In this document: piece by piece, positions 53,933-62,700 of the stretch
How positions within the stretch are numbered: the stretch's first letter is position 1
How the letters are laid out: every line of letters starts with the position of its first letter
Source of the DNA: Thiocystis violacea
Lineage (GTDB): Bacteria; Pseudomonadota; Gammaproteobacteria; Chromatiales; Chromatiaceae
Direction of reading: 5' to 3'
Assembly (NCBI RefSeq): GCF_016583565.1
Contig: NZ_NRRF01000029.1
Location: 1-63,842 of the forward strand
Length of the DNA: 63,842 nucleotides
Position numbers and translations under genes: made by a program
Notes under the pieces: generated by a model
What the model was told of the DNA's origin: nothing
Seen by the model: only the letters and a program-made list of their open reading frames with translations
The model's database searches: none

Positions 53933-55104
53933 TTCCGCTCGAACCCCTTGACCACGGCCAACGCCGCAAGGCGGCCTGGAGACAGGTCCTGATGCGCAAA
54001 CAGCGCGACCCGGAGCTCCGTGAGCGCCTCCGGGCTCACCGCGACGGCCGCCGCGAGCAGGGCCGCCTGATTGAGTATCGCCTCGCGGGCGACCTCCGCA
54101 TGCAGCACGCCGGCGCGCGTCAGATCCAGGATCTCCGCCATGCCATAGGCCGCGGCAGCACTCATGGGGTCGTGCTGGAGGGCGAGCAGATTCTGCTCGA
54201 AACACTCGGCGTCGCGCGCCTCGAGCTCGTCCCTGGCCGTCGCCCGCAGCGTCGGCTCGTCGCAACCGTGTCGGCCCAGGGCGGCGCAGAGCGAGCGGCG
54301 CAGTTCGGGACAGACGCCGTTCTGCAGCAGCAGGCAGCGCGTCACCGCCGCGTGCGTCGCCCGCCCCACCAGCTCGCCGAGCGTATTGTGGCTGCCGGCC
54401 CAATGGCGCTCCCAGGTGTCCTCGCGGACCAGGGGCGCGGCGATGGCGAGCTGGTCCGTGCCCGTGCCCGTCGCCAGACCGGATGACTGCAAGCTCGGCA
54501 TCCGCAGGTCCAGCACGGCGGCACTCTTGCCCTCGGTGACCAGGGTTGCGGCCCGCACCAGGCAGGCCGGCGTGCAGGGCTGGTTGATGAAGACCAGGGT
54601 GACGATGGTGCCCGAGCCCGCCTCGGGCGGCGGCACCGACGCGCCGGAGGCGTCCGCCTCGGCCGCCTGCCGCGCACGCTCGACCGGCCGGCTGCCATCT
54701 CGATGCTCGTGCCAGCCGGCCGGATCGCCCGCTCGGGTCGCATTGCCCAGCACGCCTGCGGTCGCGATCACGGAGACGGCGAGATCCTCGTGGGCCGCGT
54801 GCGTCAGCACGGCGCACTGCATGTTGGCGGCGGTCGCCATGAGCGCGGTCGATTCGGGCGGTAGCTGGCCGGCGGCGCAGGCGCCGCGATGGTAGCCGTC
54901 ATGCCCCTGTCCGGCCGTCTGGGTATCTCGCACGACGTGGGCGACCCCTTCGCAACTCTGGTGATTGGCGATATGGGTCAGATCCTCGCGCAGCCCGCCG
55001 TTGACCCGGCAGGTGCTGAGCACACGGTGGGGCTGCTTGAGGGTCGCGCAGAGGTAACGCCCCCGCCGGCGCAGGCGATAGCGGTCGGTCTCTTCCAACT
55101 GCAT
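53923..55104 (-). CDS. cbiZ: Adenosylcobinamide amidohydrolase CbiZ with C-terminal extension
   Basis: Cleaves adenosylcobinamide to adenosylcobyric acid in cobamide salvage or remodelling. The CbiZ core occupies residues 25-230: VLSTCRVNGGLREDLTHIAN, HAAHEDLAVSVIATAG, VLGNATRAGDPAG, TIVTLVFINQPCTPACLVRA and SGLATGTGTDQLAIAAP. The protein is 393 residues, while stand-alone CbiZ is about 220, so about 160 residues (from REDTWERHW) form an added helical C-terminal region of unknown role. The order cobM-cbiZ-cbiB is an operon. Confidence 0.9.
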   Translation of the reverse strand: MQLEETDRYRLRRRGRYLCATLKQPHRVLSTCRVNGGLREDLTHIANHQSCEGVAHVVRDTQTAGQGHDGYHRGACAAGQLPPESTALMATAANMQCAVLTHAAHEDLAVSVIATAGVLGNATRAGDPAGWHEHRDGSRPVERARQAAEADASGASVPPPEAGSGTIVTLVFINQPCTPACLVRAATLVTEGKSAAVLDLRMPSLQSSGLATGTGTDQLAIAAPLVREDTWERHWAGSHNTLGELVGRATHAAVTRCLLLQNGVCPELRRSLCAALGRHGCDEPTLRATARDELEARDAECFEQNLLALQHDPMSAAAAYGMAEILDLTRAGVLHAEVAREAILNQAALLAAAVAVSPEALTELRVALFAHQDLSPGRLAALAVVKGFERKWT

Positions 55105-55115
55105 CGCAGCGCCCG

Positions 55116-55919
55116 CTAGTCCCGCGTCGACTCGGATGCGCGCGTCGGGCGAAAGCGGCGCGGGAAGGAGGCGTCATAGAGCTTGGAGGGCTGCGACCCG
55201 GCGCGCCCACGCGCACCCAAGGCCGGGCTGACCAGAATCAGCGCCTGCCGCTCGACTTGGGCCTCCTGACAACGGCCCGCGATGTCCTCCAGGGTGCCGC
55301 GCAGGACCAGCTCCTCATCCGGCCAGGTCGCCTTGTGGACGACGACGACCTGGGCCGTCGCTGCCCAGCCGGCCTCGCGCAGATGGCCGACCACCGCCTC
55401 GATGCGTTCGATGGAGAGGAAAATGCACAGGGTGCAATGGTGCGCCGCCAGGGAGGCGAAGGACTCGCGCTCCGGCATCTGGGTGCGCTCGGAAAGTCGG
55501 GTGAAGATGACGGTCTGGGTGATCTCCGGCAGGGTCAGGCATTCCCCAGCCGCGGCGGCGGAAGCCATGGCCGAGGAGACGCCGGAGACGATGCCGACCG
55601 GGATACCGGCGGCGTCCAGCGGCCGCGCCAGCTCCGCCAAGACCCCGTAGAGCGTCGGATCGCCGGTCTGCAACCGCACGACGGTCTCATGACGCTGGGC
55701 GCGTTCCTGCAGCCAGGCCGTCACCTGCGCCAGGTCCATCGACTTGGAATCCGCGATCTCGCAGCCCTCGGGCGCCCATTCGAGCACGGCCTCGGCCACC
55801 AGCGAGCCGGTATAGAGAATGGCACCGGCCTCGGAGAGCAGCCTTGCCCCACGCACCGTGATGAGATCCGGCGCACCCGGCCCGGCACCGACGAACCAGA
55901 CCTTACCCATGGGCTTCAC
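55116..55919 (-). CDS. cobM: Precorrin-4 C11-methyltransferase CobM/CbiF
   Basis: SAM-dependent methyltransferase of corrin synthesis (267 residues). It begins MKPMGKVWFVGAGPGAPDLI with the SAM-binding GAGPG loop. The VRLQTGDPTLYG and VSGVSSAMASAAAAG segments and the IFTRLSERTQMPE region specify CobM/CbiF rather than CobI or CobJ. The C-terminus has about 20 extra polar residues. It is first in the operon with cbiZ and cbiB. Confidence 0.95.
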   Translation of the reverse strand: MKPMGKVWFVGAGPGAPDLITVRGARLLSEAGAILYTGSLVAEAVLEWAPEGCEIADSKSMDLAQVTAWLQERAQRHETVVRLQTGDPTLYGVLAELARPLDAAGIPVGIVSGVSSAMASAAAAGECLTLPEITQTVIFTRLSERTQMPERESFASLAAHHCTLCIFLSIERIEAVVGHLREAGWAATAQVVVVHKATWPDEELVLRGTLEDIAGRCQEAQVERQALILVSPALGARGRAGSQPSKLYDASFPRRFRPTRASESTRD

Positions 55920-56301
55920 ACCAGCGCGGCGCCTCGCGGTCGAGGTTTGGTGACAGGGACTCTTGCATAGGCTGACTGACCTTTCGTCGTGTAGCGCGAT
56001 AAAGCCGAGTATTCTTGTAACCTACGCCTGCCCTTGTCAAACGAACGCGTCCTCCCGGGTGGCGCCTCTCTCGGTTGAGCTTCAGGCGACTGGAGAGACT
56101 CACAGGGTAACCCGCCCGCGAGAATCTAATGGCCGCGCTCCGCCTTGACCGACGCGGAGACACATTCCCTCCCGGCGCAGGGTCGGCGACTCGCCGCTTT
56201 GATCCTGCCCCGCTTCGCGAATAGAGGTGACCCCGCAGGGCGCGAACGAGGCCAACCGAGGCGATTCACGCGCCTTGGAGCGACCTTAAGTGATTGAAAT
56301 A
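55920..56301 (-). promoter_or_regulatory. Upstream region of the cobamide operon
   Basis: About 380 bp without a gene. A -35-like ttgaca lies on the minus strand at 56035-56040, followed by ttacaagaat at 56011-56020 as a weak -10 region. No cobalamin riboswitch (B12 box) was found. Confidence 0.35.
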
Positions 56302-56350
56302 TGGTGGGCCGTGTAGGATTCGAACCTACGACCAAGGGATTATGAGTCTC
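56302..56350 (-). repeat. attL: 3' half of tRNA-Ile(CAU) with CCA, left junction of integrated element
   Basis: On the minus strand the segment reads actcataatcccttgg, then the T arm ggtcgtaggttcgaatccta and an acceptor end plus CCA. This matches the 3' half of a lysidine-type tRNA-Ile(CAU), compare the ileX anticodon arm. The D arm and 5' acceptor are missing; upstream sequence is unrelated. The integrase gene begins about 170 bp away. The intact tRNA gene should lie at the far right end of the element. Confidence 0.85.
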
Positions 56351-56517
56351 TTGGTTCATTGGCCAGAAAGAACCCCATCGGTCTTTAGGCCCTTTCGCAA
56401 CCCCAGTAATGGCCCGCTCTATGGGCTTTAGTGTCTTTATGTCCTATCCTGTCCGCTAGAAATCTTTGTGTCCCGATAGGACCCACAAAGAACCCAGCGC
56501 AGAAAGGACCTAAGACC

Positions 56518-57777
56518 ATGCCTCGAATCGCACACACCCGCCGCCGTCTCACCAAGGAGATGGTCAGCGGCTTCAAGCCGCGTGCCAGCAAGTTCATCGT
56601 GTGGGATGACACAACCCCCAACCTCGGGCTGCGCGTCTACCCGTCCGGCGCCAAGTCCTACGTCCTTCGACTGACCTTCACCGACCTCAACGGCAAGACC
56701 ATTCAGCGGATGGAGACCCTAGGGAGCGTGGCCGACTTCCCGACACCGGACGCGGCTCGTAACAAAGCACTCGAACTGCGCCAGCGGTACAAGGCAGGCG
56801 AGGATGTCAAGGCCACCCGGCAAGCCGCAAAGAGCCGCGATACCACACTGAGCGAAGCCCTGGAGCTATACCTCGCAGCTCGCGCCTGCGGCACCAAGCC
56901 GATGAAGCAGCGCACCGCTGACGACTACCGCGCCAAGATGGGCTATGGCTTGGCCAAGTTCATGGACAAGCCGCTCATCACGCTCGACACCGATACCGTC
57001 ATCCGCTGGCACCGGGACCGCAAGCTAGAAGCTCCGACACGGGCAGACTGCGAGGCTCGTTACCTACGTGCTGTCTGGAACTGGACCAGAGAGGAGCTGG
57101 CAAATCTCGAACTGCCCGAATGGCCTACGGCCAGATGGAGCAAGCAAAAGGAGTGGAGTCAGCCGAACCGGCGCAAGCGTCGCCTGAATCGTGAATCCGC
57201 TCAGGCATGGATGCAGACCACCCAGGCGTGGGAGAACGACAGGGACCGGGCGCTGTGGCTGATCCTCTATTACACCGGCTGGCGGATCGATGAGGCGATG
57301 ACCTTGCGCTGGGAGGATGTTGACCTGGAGCGCGGGCGCGTCTGGCTGCGGGACACCAAGACCCGCGACACCTATCAACTCCCCCTTGCCCGCCAGAGCG
57401 TCGAAGTTCTGGACTCGCTTTCAGGTCAATCTGATTGGGTCTTTGCGGCCGCGAAGAAGGACGGAGGGATTGGCCCCATGACGCATCCGGGCAAAGCCAT
57501 CAACCGCCATCGAGCACAGTCGTGCGTCGAGTGGTCTCCTCATGACCTGCGTCGCGGATTCATCTCGGTCGGTGAATCCATTGGCGTGCCAACCGCGGCC
57601 GTGCGCCGTCTCACCGGACATGTGGTGAATCAACGCGATGCCCATGACGGTTATATCGACTTCGATGCCGACGACTTGGCGCCGCACGTCCAGCGGATCG
57701 CCGATGCCCTGGAGGCGATGGCTCACGGTACCGCTGGTGAGATTGTGGATCTCGGGAACCGGCGAGCATCCGCCTAA
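56518..57777 (+). CDS. Tyrosine-type site-specific integrase (P4-like)
   Basis: A 419-residue integrase. The N-terminal DUF4102/arm-binding domain is seen in KASKFIVWDD-type sequence (PRASKFIVWDDTTPNLGLRV, then YVLRLTF), followed by a SAM-like core-binding domain. The catalytic residues are Arg in YTGWRIDEAMTLRW, His-x-x-Arg in SPHDLRRGF, GH in RLTGHVV and Tyr in HDGYIDFD. The ATG at 56518 has AAAGGA upstream. It catalyses insertion at the adjacent tRNA half-site. Confidence 0.95.
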   Translation: MPRIAHTRRRLTKEMVSGFKPRASKFIVWDDTTPNLGLRVYPSGAKSYVLRLTFTDLNGKTIQRMETLGSVADFPTPDAARNKALELRQRYKAGEDVKATRQAAKSRDTTLSEALELYLAARACGTKPMKQRTADDYRAKMGYGLAKFMDKPLITLDTDTVIRWHRDRKLEAPTRADCEARYLRAVWNWTREELANLELPEWPTARWSKQKEWSQPNRRKRRLNRESAQAWMQTTQAWENDRDRALWLILYYTGWRIDEAMTLRWEDVDLERGRVWLRDTKTRDTYQLPLARQSVEVLDSLSGQSDWVFAAAKKDGGIGPMTHPGKAINRHRAQSCVEWSPHDLRRGFISVGESIGVPTAAVRRLTGHVVNQRDAHDGYIDFDADDLAPHVQRIADALEAMAHGTAGEIVDLGNRRASA

Positions 57778-57797
57778 TCGCCCCCTACAACTGAACA

Positions 57798-57829
57798 GAC
57801 CCCGAGACGATGGCCGTCGCCTCGGGGTC
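57798..57829 (+). terminator. Hairpin after the integrase gene
   Basis: A 9-bp stem gaccccgag/ctcggggtc (57798-57806 with 57821-57829), 20 bases after the stop; no T-run. Confidence 0.5.
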
Positions 57830-57864
57830 CTGACCACCAATCAGCCTGATAGAGAGGCTCGACG

Positions 57865-58671
57865 ATGGCTAATGAGAATATTAACCCGAAGCTCGCCTTG
57901 ATGGGCGATCATTCTTTACTGCGCCCTTTTGAATTAACCATTGCTGACGCAGTACGGCGAATTCATGAAGGGCTATTTGATTACGATCAAGCAAGCGAGA
58001 GCGAGATTGAGAAAGCCTTGATCGAGGCTATCAAATCCGAAGAGCTGCATCCTGTGCGGGGATCGCTTCAACGGCATCAATGGTCAGTCCCCGAGCCGAT
58101 TTTGAATGCGCGGGAAGTCGAGTCATGGGCGAAATCTGTTGGATTGGAGCTGTCTCCATCCGGCACTTGGTATTCATATCTATTTGATGAGATCGAGACC
58201 GAATCCGCGCTCATTGATCGCTTGCAAGCATTGCGCTCATTTCGCGAAATGGAAAGCCAGCAAGATTACGAGGCTCGCATACGCGCGATTGAATATGCGC
58301 CAGATGTCGCGAGTCTTGAAATGGATAACGCTCAAAAGCGCGACAAGATGATTTCTCTTATGGATGAAAATTCGAGACTGCGCAGGGAGTTGAACATGAA
58401 AAAGGCATTAGACCCAGGAGACGAGGAACCGGACCCTAAGAGCCGCAATACCTATTTGCGTATCATCGCGGCGATGATGGATCTAGCCGGATTTCACCCC
58501 GAGAGAAAGGAAAACGTTAGCACCATCAAGAAAAAAATCGACAGCGCGCTCCAAAGACTTGGAGCGAAACCAATCAGCAGCGAAGGCACCATTTCGGACC
58601 GCCTCAAAGACGTGCGCAACCTGATCGAGCGAGACCGAGAGGCTACGGGCTCAGAGATCGGCCTTGACTGA
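57865..58671 (+). CDS. Unknown island protein, low GC
   Basis: A 268-residue soluble protein (MANENINPKLALMGDHSLLR). Its DNA is clearly AT-richer than the flanking chromosome, a sign of transfer. A predicted coiled-coil segment (SLEMDNAQKRDKMISLMDEN) precedes a C-terminal helical part with KKKIDSALQRLGAKPISSEG. No signal peptide or known motif. It follows the integrase by 87 bp. Confidence 0.7.
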   Translation: MANENINPKLALMGDHSLLRPFELTIADAVRRIHEGLFDYDQASESEIEKALIEAIKSEELHPVRGSLQRHQWSVPEPILNAREVESWAKSVGLELSPSGTWYSYLFDEIETESALIDRLQALRSFREMESQQDYEARIRAIEYAPDVASLEMDNAQKRDKMISLMDENSRLRRELNMKKALDPGDEEPDPKSRNTYLRIIAAMMDLAGFHPERKENVSTIKKKIDSALQRLGAKPISSEGTISDRLKDVRNLIERDREATGSEIGLD

Positions 58672-58773
58672 TCCCGCCCCATTTGGGGTTTGCCTAAATC
58701 CATTTGGGCTAGGCGGGCAACCCGGCCGAGTACCTTGTGTCCGCAGAATCACTTAACGCGACACGAGGCGTCA

Positions 58774-58974
58774 ATGAAGAACCTGAACCAAGTCCGCAAG
58801 TACCACTCCACTGAAGCTGTTGCCGAAATGATCGGCATGTCAGCTCGGCACGTCAGACGCCTGATCGCAGTCGGCGAGCTGAAGGCGGTTCAGTTTGGGC
58901 GCGTGTATCGCGTCCCCGATGAGGCTTTGGACGAAATGGCAGCGGCGAAAGCTGTGCGGCCTCACGCGGCGTAG
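58774..58974 (+). CDS. MerR/excisionase-type HTH DNA-binding protein
   Basis: A 66-residue protein (MKNLNQVRKYHSTEAVAEMI) of the HTH_17/excisionase type: YHSTEAVAEMIGMSARHVRR forms the helix-turn-helix, and GRVYRVPDEALDEM is the wing. Small proteins of this type act as recombination directionality factors or regulators in integrative elements. GAGG lies eight bases before the ATG. Confidence 0.85.
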   Translation: MKNLNQVRKYHSTEAVAEMIGMSARHVRRLIAVGELKAVQFGRVYRVPDEALDEMAAAKAVRPHAA

Positions 58975-59302
58975 GGATGAGCGCGAGATGAGCAGCAAAT
59001 CCAGACAGATCCGCGCTGAAAGACGCGCGAAACGAACAGAGCGATGGGCCAGAAACGAAAGCGCCCCGCGAGTGACCGGCTCGCGAGGCGTTGCAAAGGA
59101 TTCGATTCAAGGCTTATCGTGTAACGCAGATGACGCTGAAAGGCGCCGTCACCGGGGACGCCAATCCCCGGCATAAATCCCGAGTGACCGGGAACCGACG
59201 CGAGACGAAGTATATCAAGGCCCCCGTGCGTCTGCACTGCGCCTGTCCGCGTCTACCTGCCCGTTGCGCTCGGATCTTCCAATCAATTTGGAGTTCCGAC
59301 AC
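58975..59302 (+). other. Intergenic stretch with possible small ORF and hairpins
   Basis: About 330 bp. A frame from ATG 58988 to 59176 (62 residues, very basic: MSSKSRQIRAERRAKRTERW) could be a small gene, but it has no strong ribosome site. Hairpins cgcgag-ctcgcg (near 59069) and ccgggg-ccccgg (59151-59172) suggest structured RNA or protein-binding sites. Nothing else is seen. Confidence 0.4.
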
Positions 59303-59713
59303 ATGAAAACCCGCAATACCCCGTTCATGGCAATGCCGGTCCTTGGACCGAATGTGCATCTTTTCGCCGTTGCCGCAGACATCCCCACAAGCCTGGCAAT
59401 CAACACCGCCGGCGCGATGCTCAACACCGCTATCGAGACCCTTCGCGGCGCCGTGGTCGATATGGACGCGACACCCGAGGCAAGTCAGGCATGGGCATCC
59501 CTCTATGTCCTGACGCAAGTCGCCGCGTTGGTGGAATCGGTCACGCTTGATGTCGAGTGCGCGTCACATGACACCGCGCACCTCGCGCGACTCCAGGCAC
59601 TTGCCGACACCTGGAGCAACGGCGTCATCGATGATCGCCTGTGGGATGCGATCTGCGTCGCGATGGCCCGCGATGGCTGCCCTGAGCTGAACACCCAAGA
59701 GGGCGCGCACTGA
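59303..59713 (+). CDS. DUF6124-like small island protein
   Basis: A 136-residue protein (MKTRNTPFMAMPVLGPNVHL). The segment AGAMLNTAIETLRGAVVD followed by helical ASLYVLTQVAALVESV resembles the DUF6124/DUF3077-type proteins of Pseudomonas, which have no known role. It has GGAG before the start and its stop region overlaps the next ATG (TGATG), so the two are probably co-translated. Family placement is tentative. Confidence 0.6.
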   Translation: MKTRNTPFMAMPVLGPNVHLFAVAADIPTSLAINTAGAMLNTAIETLRGAVVDMDATPEASQAWASLYVLTQVAALVESVTLDVECASHDTAHLARLQALADTWSNGVIDDRLWDAICVAMARDGCPELNTQEGAH

Positions 59714-62700
59714 TGACCAGCCCCCAAGGACCGGGGGCTTCGGCCCCCGCCGTCAACCTCGACACCCTTCCGCCCGAGGTCCGGGCGCAGATGGCGTTTC
59801 AGGCGCCAGCACCGAACGACCAGGAGCGCATCCGAGAGGCGCTGTCATTCGTCCCATCAGAGGATCGCGACACCTGGCTCAAGATGGGCATGGCGATCAA
59901 GAGCGAGATCGGCGCGTCCGGGTTCGACATCTGGGATGACTGGTCCCAGGGCTCGGACGCCTACAACGCCGCCGATGCCCGCGACGTGTGGAAATCGATC
60001 GACGCCAGCGGCAAGGTCAGGATCGGCAGCCTGTTCCATGAGGCCAAGGCGAACGGCTGGCGGGACATCGATCGACCGACGCCACCAACGCCCGCCGAGC
60101 TGGCAGAGCGCAAACGCATCGCTGACGCCAAGGCAGCACAGGAAGCGGCGGACATCGCGCGTCAGCAAGCCGAGACCGCGATCAAGGCGGCGGCAGTCTG
60201 GGACGCTGCATATCCCGTTACTGACGACGATCGCAACCCTTACCTGGACCGAAAAGGCGTTAGTGACGCGAATACCGAGAACCTGCGCCAGATCGAGACG
60301 GACACGGCCGCCAAGATCCTTGGGTATCACCCGTCAGCTGGCGGCAAGCGTCTAAACGGGACGCTGCTAGTCGTGCCCCTGCATCGCGGCGGCGAGCTGG
60401 TGAGTCTGGAGCTGATCGACGGCAGCGGGACCAAGGCCGCACTGAATGGCAAAGGCACCAAGACCGGCGCCTACTGGGCCGCTCAACCGCTCGATGCCAT
60501 CGAGGGCACCGTCATCGTTGGCGAGGGTGTCAGTACCGCACTATCGATCCGGATGGCAACCGGGCTACCTGTAGTCGCGGCGCTGTCGGTGTCGAACTTC
60601 GCCAAGACGATTTCTGCCATCCACGCGGGCTACAAGCGGCTGCGTCCGATCCTGGCGGCTGACCTGGACAAGCAGACCGGCGAGCCGATCGAGGCGGCGG
60701 TGAAGGCGTCTAGGCAGTTCAGACCGCATATCCCGTTAGTGACGCCAGACTTCGGAGCCGACCGGCCCGAGGGCGCGACCGACTTCAACGACTTGCACCA
60801 GGCGCTCGGGCTGGAGGCCGTGCGGGAGCAAATCGAGGCGCAATGGGCGGAGTCCGCTAACCCGCATGACGAGCCGGCGATCCCGGACGACCTGGATACG
60901 ACTCAGGACGCAACGCCAACGCGCGGGGCGCCGAAAGGCTGGAAGTTGACCGCGACGATGGTCTTCGAGGTCAAGGCCAAGGAGGATGGTGACGAGTACG
61001 TTCCTGTCTGCGGCCCGCTTTGGGTGCTTGGGCGCACGACCGGGGCGCATGGCGAGTGGGGCTTAGTGCTGGCTTTCGTCGATCATGACGAGCGCGAGCG
61101 GCGGATGGCGATTCCCGCCGAACGGCTGCACGCGGACCCAGGGATATTGGTGTCTGATCTCGCGCGCATGGGGCTTGCCATCAGGCCGTCTCGGCAAAAG
61201 AAGGTTGTTGATTACCTCGCGGACTGGAAGCCCGACACCCGCATTCTTTCCGCGAAGCGTCTTGGTTGGCTGGAAGATACAACTGGCGCGCTGTCATTCG
61301 TGATGCCCGATCGTGTGATTGCTCGCGACGGCAACCTCGAAGTCATCTTCCAGCCGGAGCGCTACTCACCCACCGTCCGCACCGTTCATGCGTCCGGCTC
61401 GCTGGACGACTGGCAGCGCAATGTAGCCACACCTGCCTGCCCCCATCCGCCCATGCTGTTCAGCCTGTGCTGTGGTTTAGCGACAGCCTTCCAGGCGTTC
61501 GCCGAAGCCGGCGATTCCTTCATCGTGCATTTCTGGGGCAAGACCTCTCGCGGCAAGACCACGGTTGGGCAGATTGCGGCCTCTCCGTGGGGCTGTGCGG
61601 CCGATCCGAACGACGCGCCCAGCCTGACCTTCATCCGACGCTGGAACCTGACCGGGAACGGGCTGGAAGGGCTGGCCGAGGCCCATAGCGACATGCCGCT
61701 CGTTCTCGACGAGCTGGGAAGCTCCACCATCGGAGACATCCGCCCACTGGTCTACCAAGTGAGCGGGGGGCAGGGCAAGACCGCCATGACCTCCGCGCGC
61801 GAAATGAAAGAACCGCGCTCCTGGAGGACCATCGTCATCTCGACCGGCGAGCTATCCCTTCACGCGCGGATGTCCGACCCGGACGGTGACGGCACCCGAA
61901 GCCGCACCGTCAAGGGCGGTCTGACCCATCGCGCACTCGACATTGAAATTGACGACATCGCCGGCGCATCCCCGGAATCTGATCGCGAAAGCGTTGTTTC
62001 TGGCATCAAGATCGCCTGCGCGCGCTCCTACGGCACCGCTGGACCAGAGCTGGTCCGGTTGATCGCCAAACGCTTCAACAGCGCAGCGGATGCGCGGGCC
62101 TATGTCCGCGAGCAGATTGCCAAGATCCTGACCGAGATCGCGCCCGCTGGTGTGGCAACCGAGACACTGCGGGCGATCAAGCGCTTCGCCCTGGTTTCGG
62201 TGGCCGGCGAGTTTGCCGCGCAAGTAGGGCTGATCCCGGCGACCACCGAGCAGATCAGGAGCGCGACCAAGGGCATCGTCACCGCATGGTTGGGCGCATC
62301 AGCCGAAACCGACGAGGACCGCATCGTCTCCAGCGTGCGCGCCTTCATCCTGCGTCATGAGAGCCGGTTCCAGCCGATCAATGAGCCGGACCCACCACCT
62401 AGAACTGATCGCTACGGGGCTGAGTACCAGCCGACGCCCAGGGCGCCTGAGCCGGTTCGCGATCGCGTCGGCTACGTCGATCGCACGGCGGGGAGATGGA
62501 TGTTCACACCTGCCGGGCTGATCGAGGCGGCTCCAGGAAACGACAAGACCACCATCGCGCGGACACTCAAAAATTCAGGCTACTTGTACACGAATGAGAA
62601 AGAAAAGCTGATGGCGAGAACGAGCGTCGGTGGCGGGCGCCCATGGCTGTATGTCGTCAAGCAATCGATTCTCGACGGTTCTCCAGACGAAAAAAGCGGG

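Noticed and set aside
55920..56301. Cobalamin riboswitch upstream of cobM
   Set aside because: No B12 box or the conserved GCCACTG-type core was found on the minus strand.
56302..56350. Functional tRNA gene
   Set aside because: Only the 3' half exists; D arm and 5' acceptor strand are missing, so it is an attachment-site remnant.
58988..59176. Small basic ORF of 62 residues in the island
   Set aside because: No clear ribosome site or recognised family; kept only as a possibility in the intergenic note.
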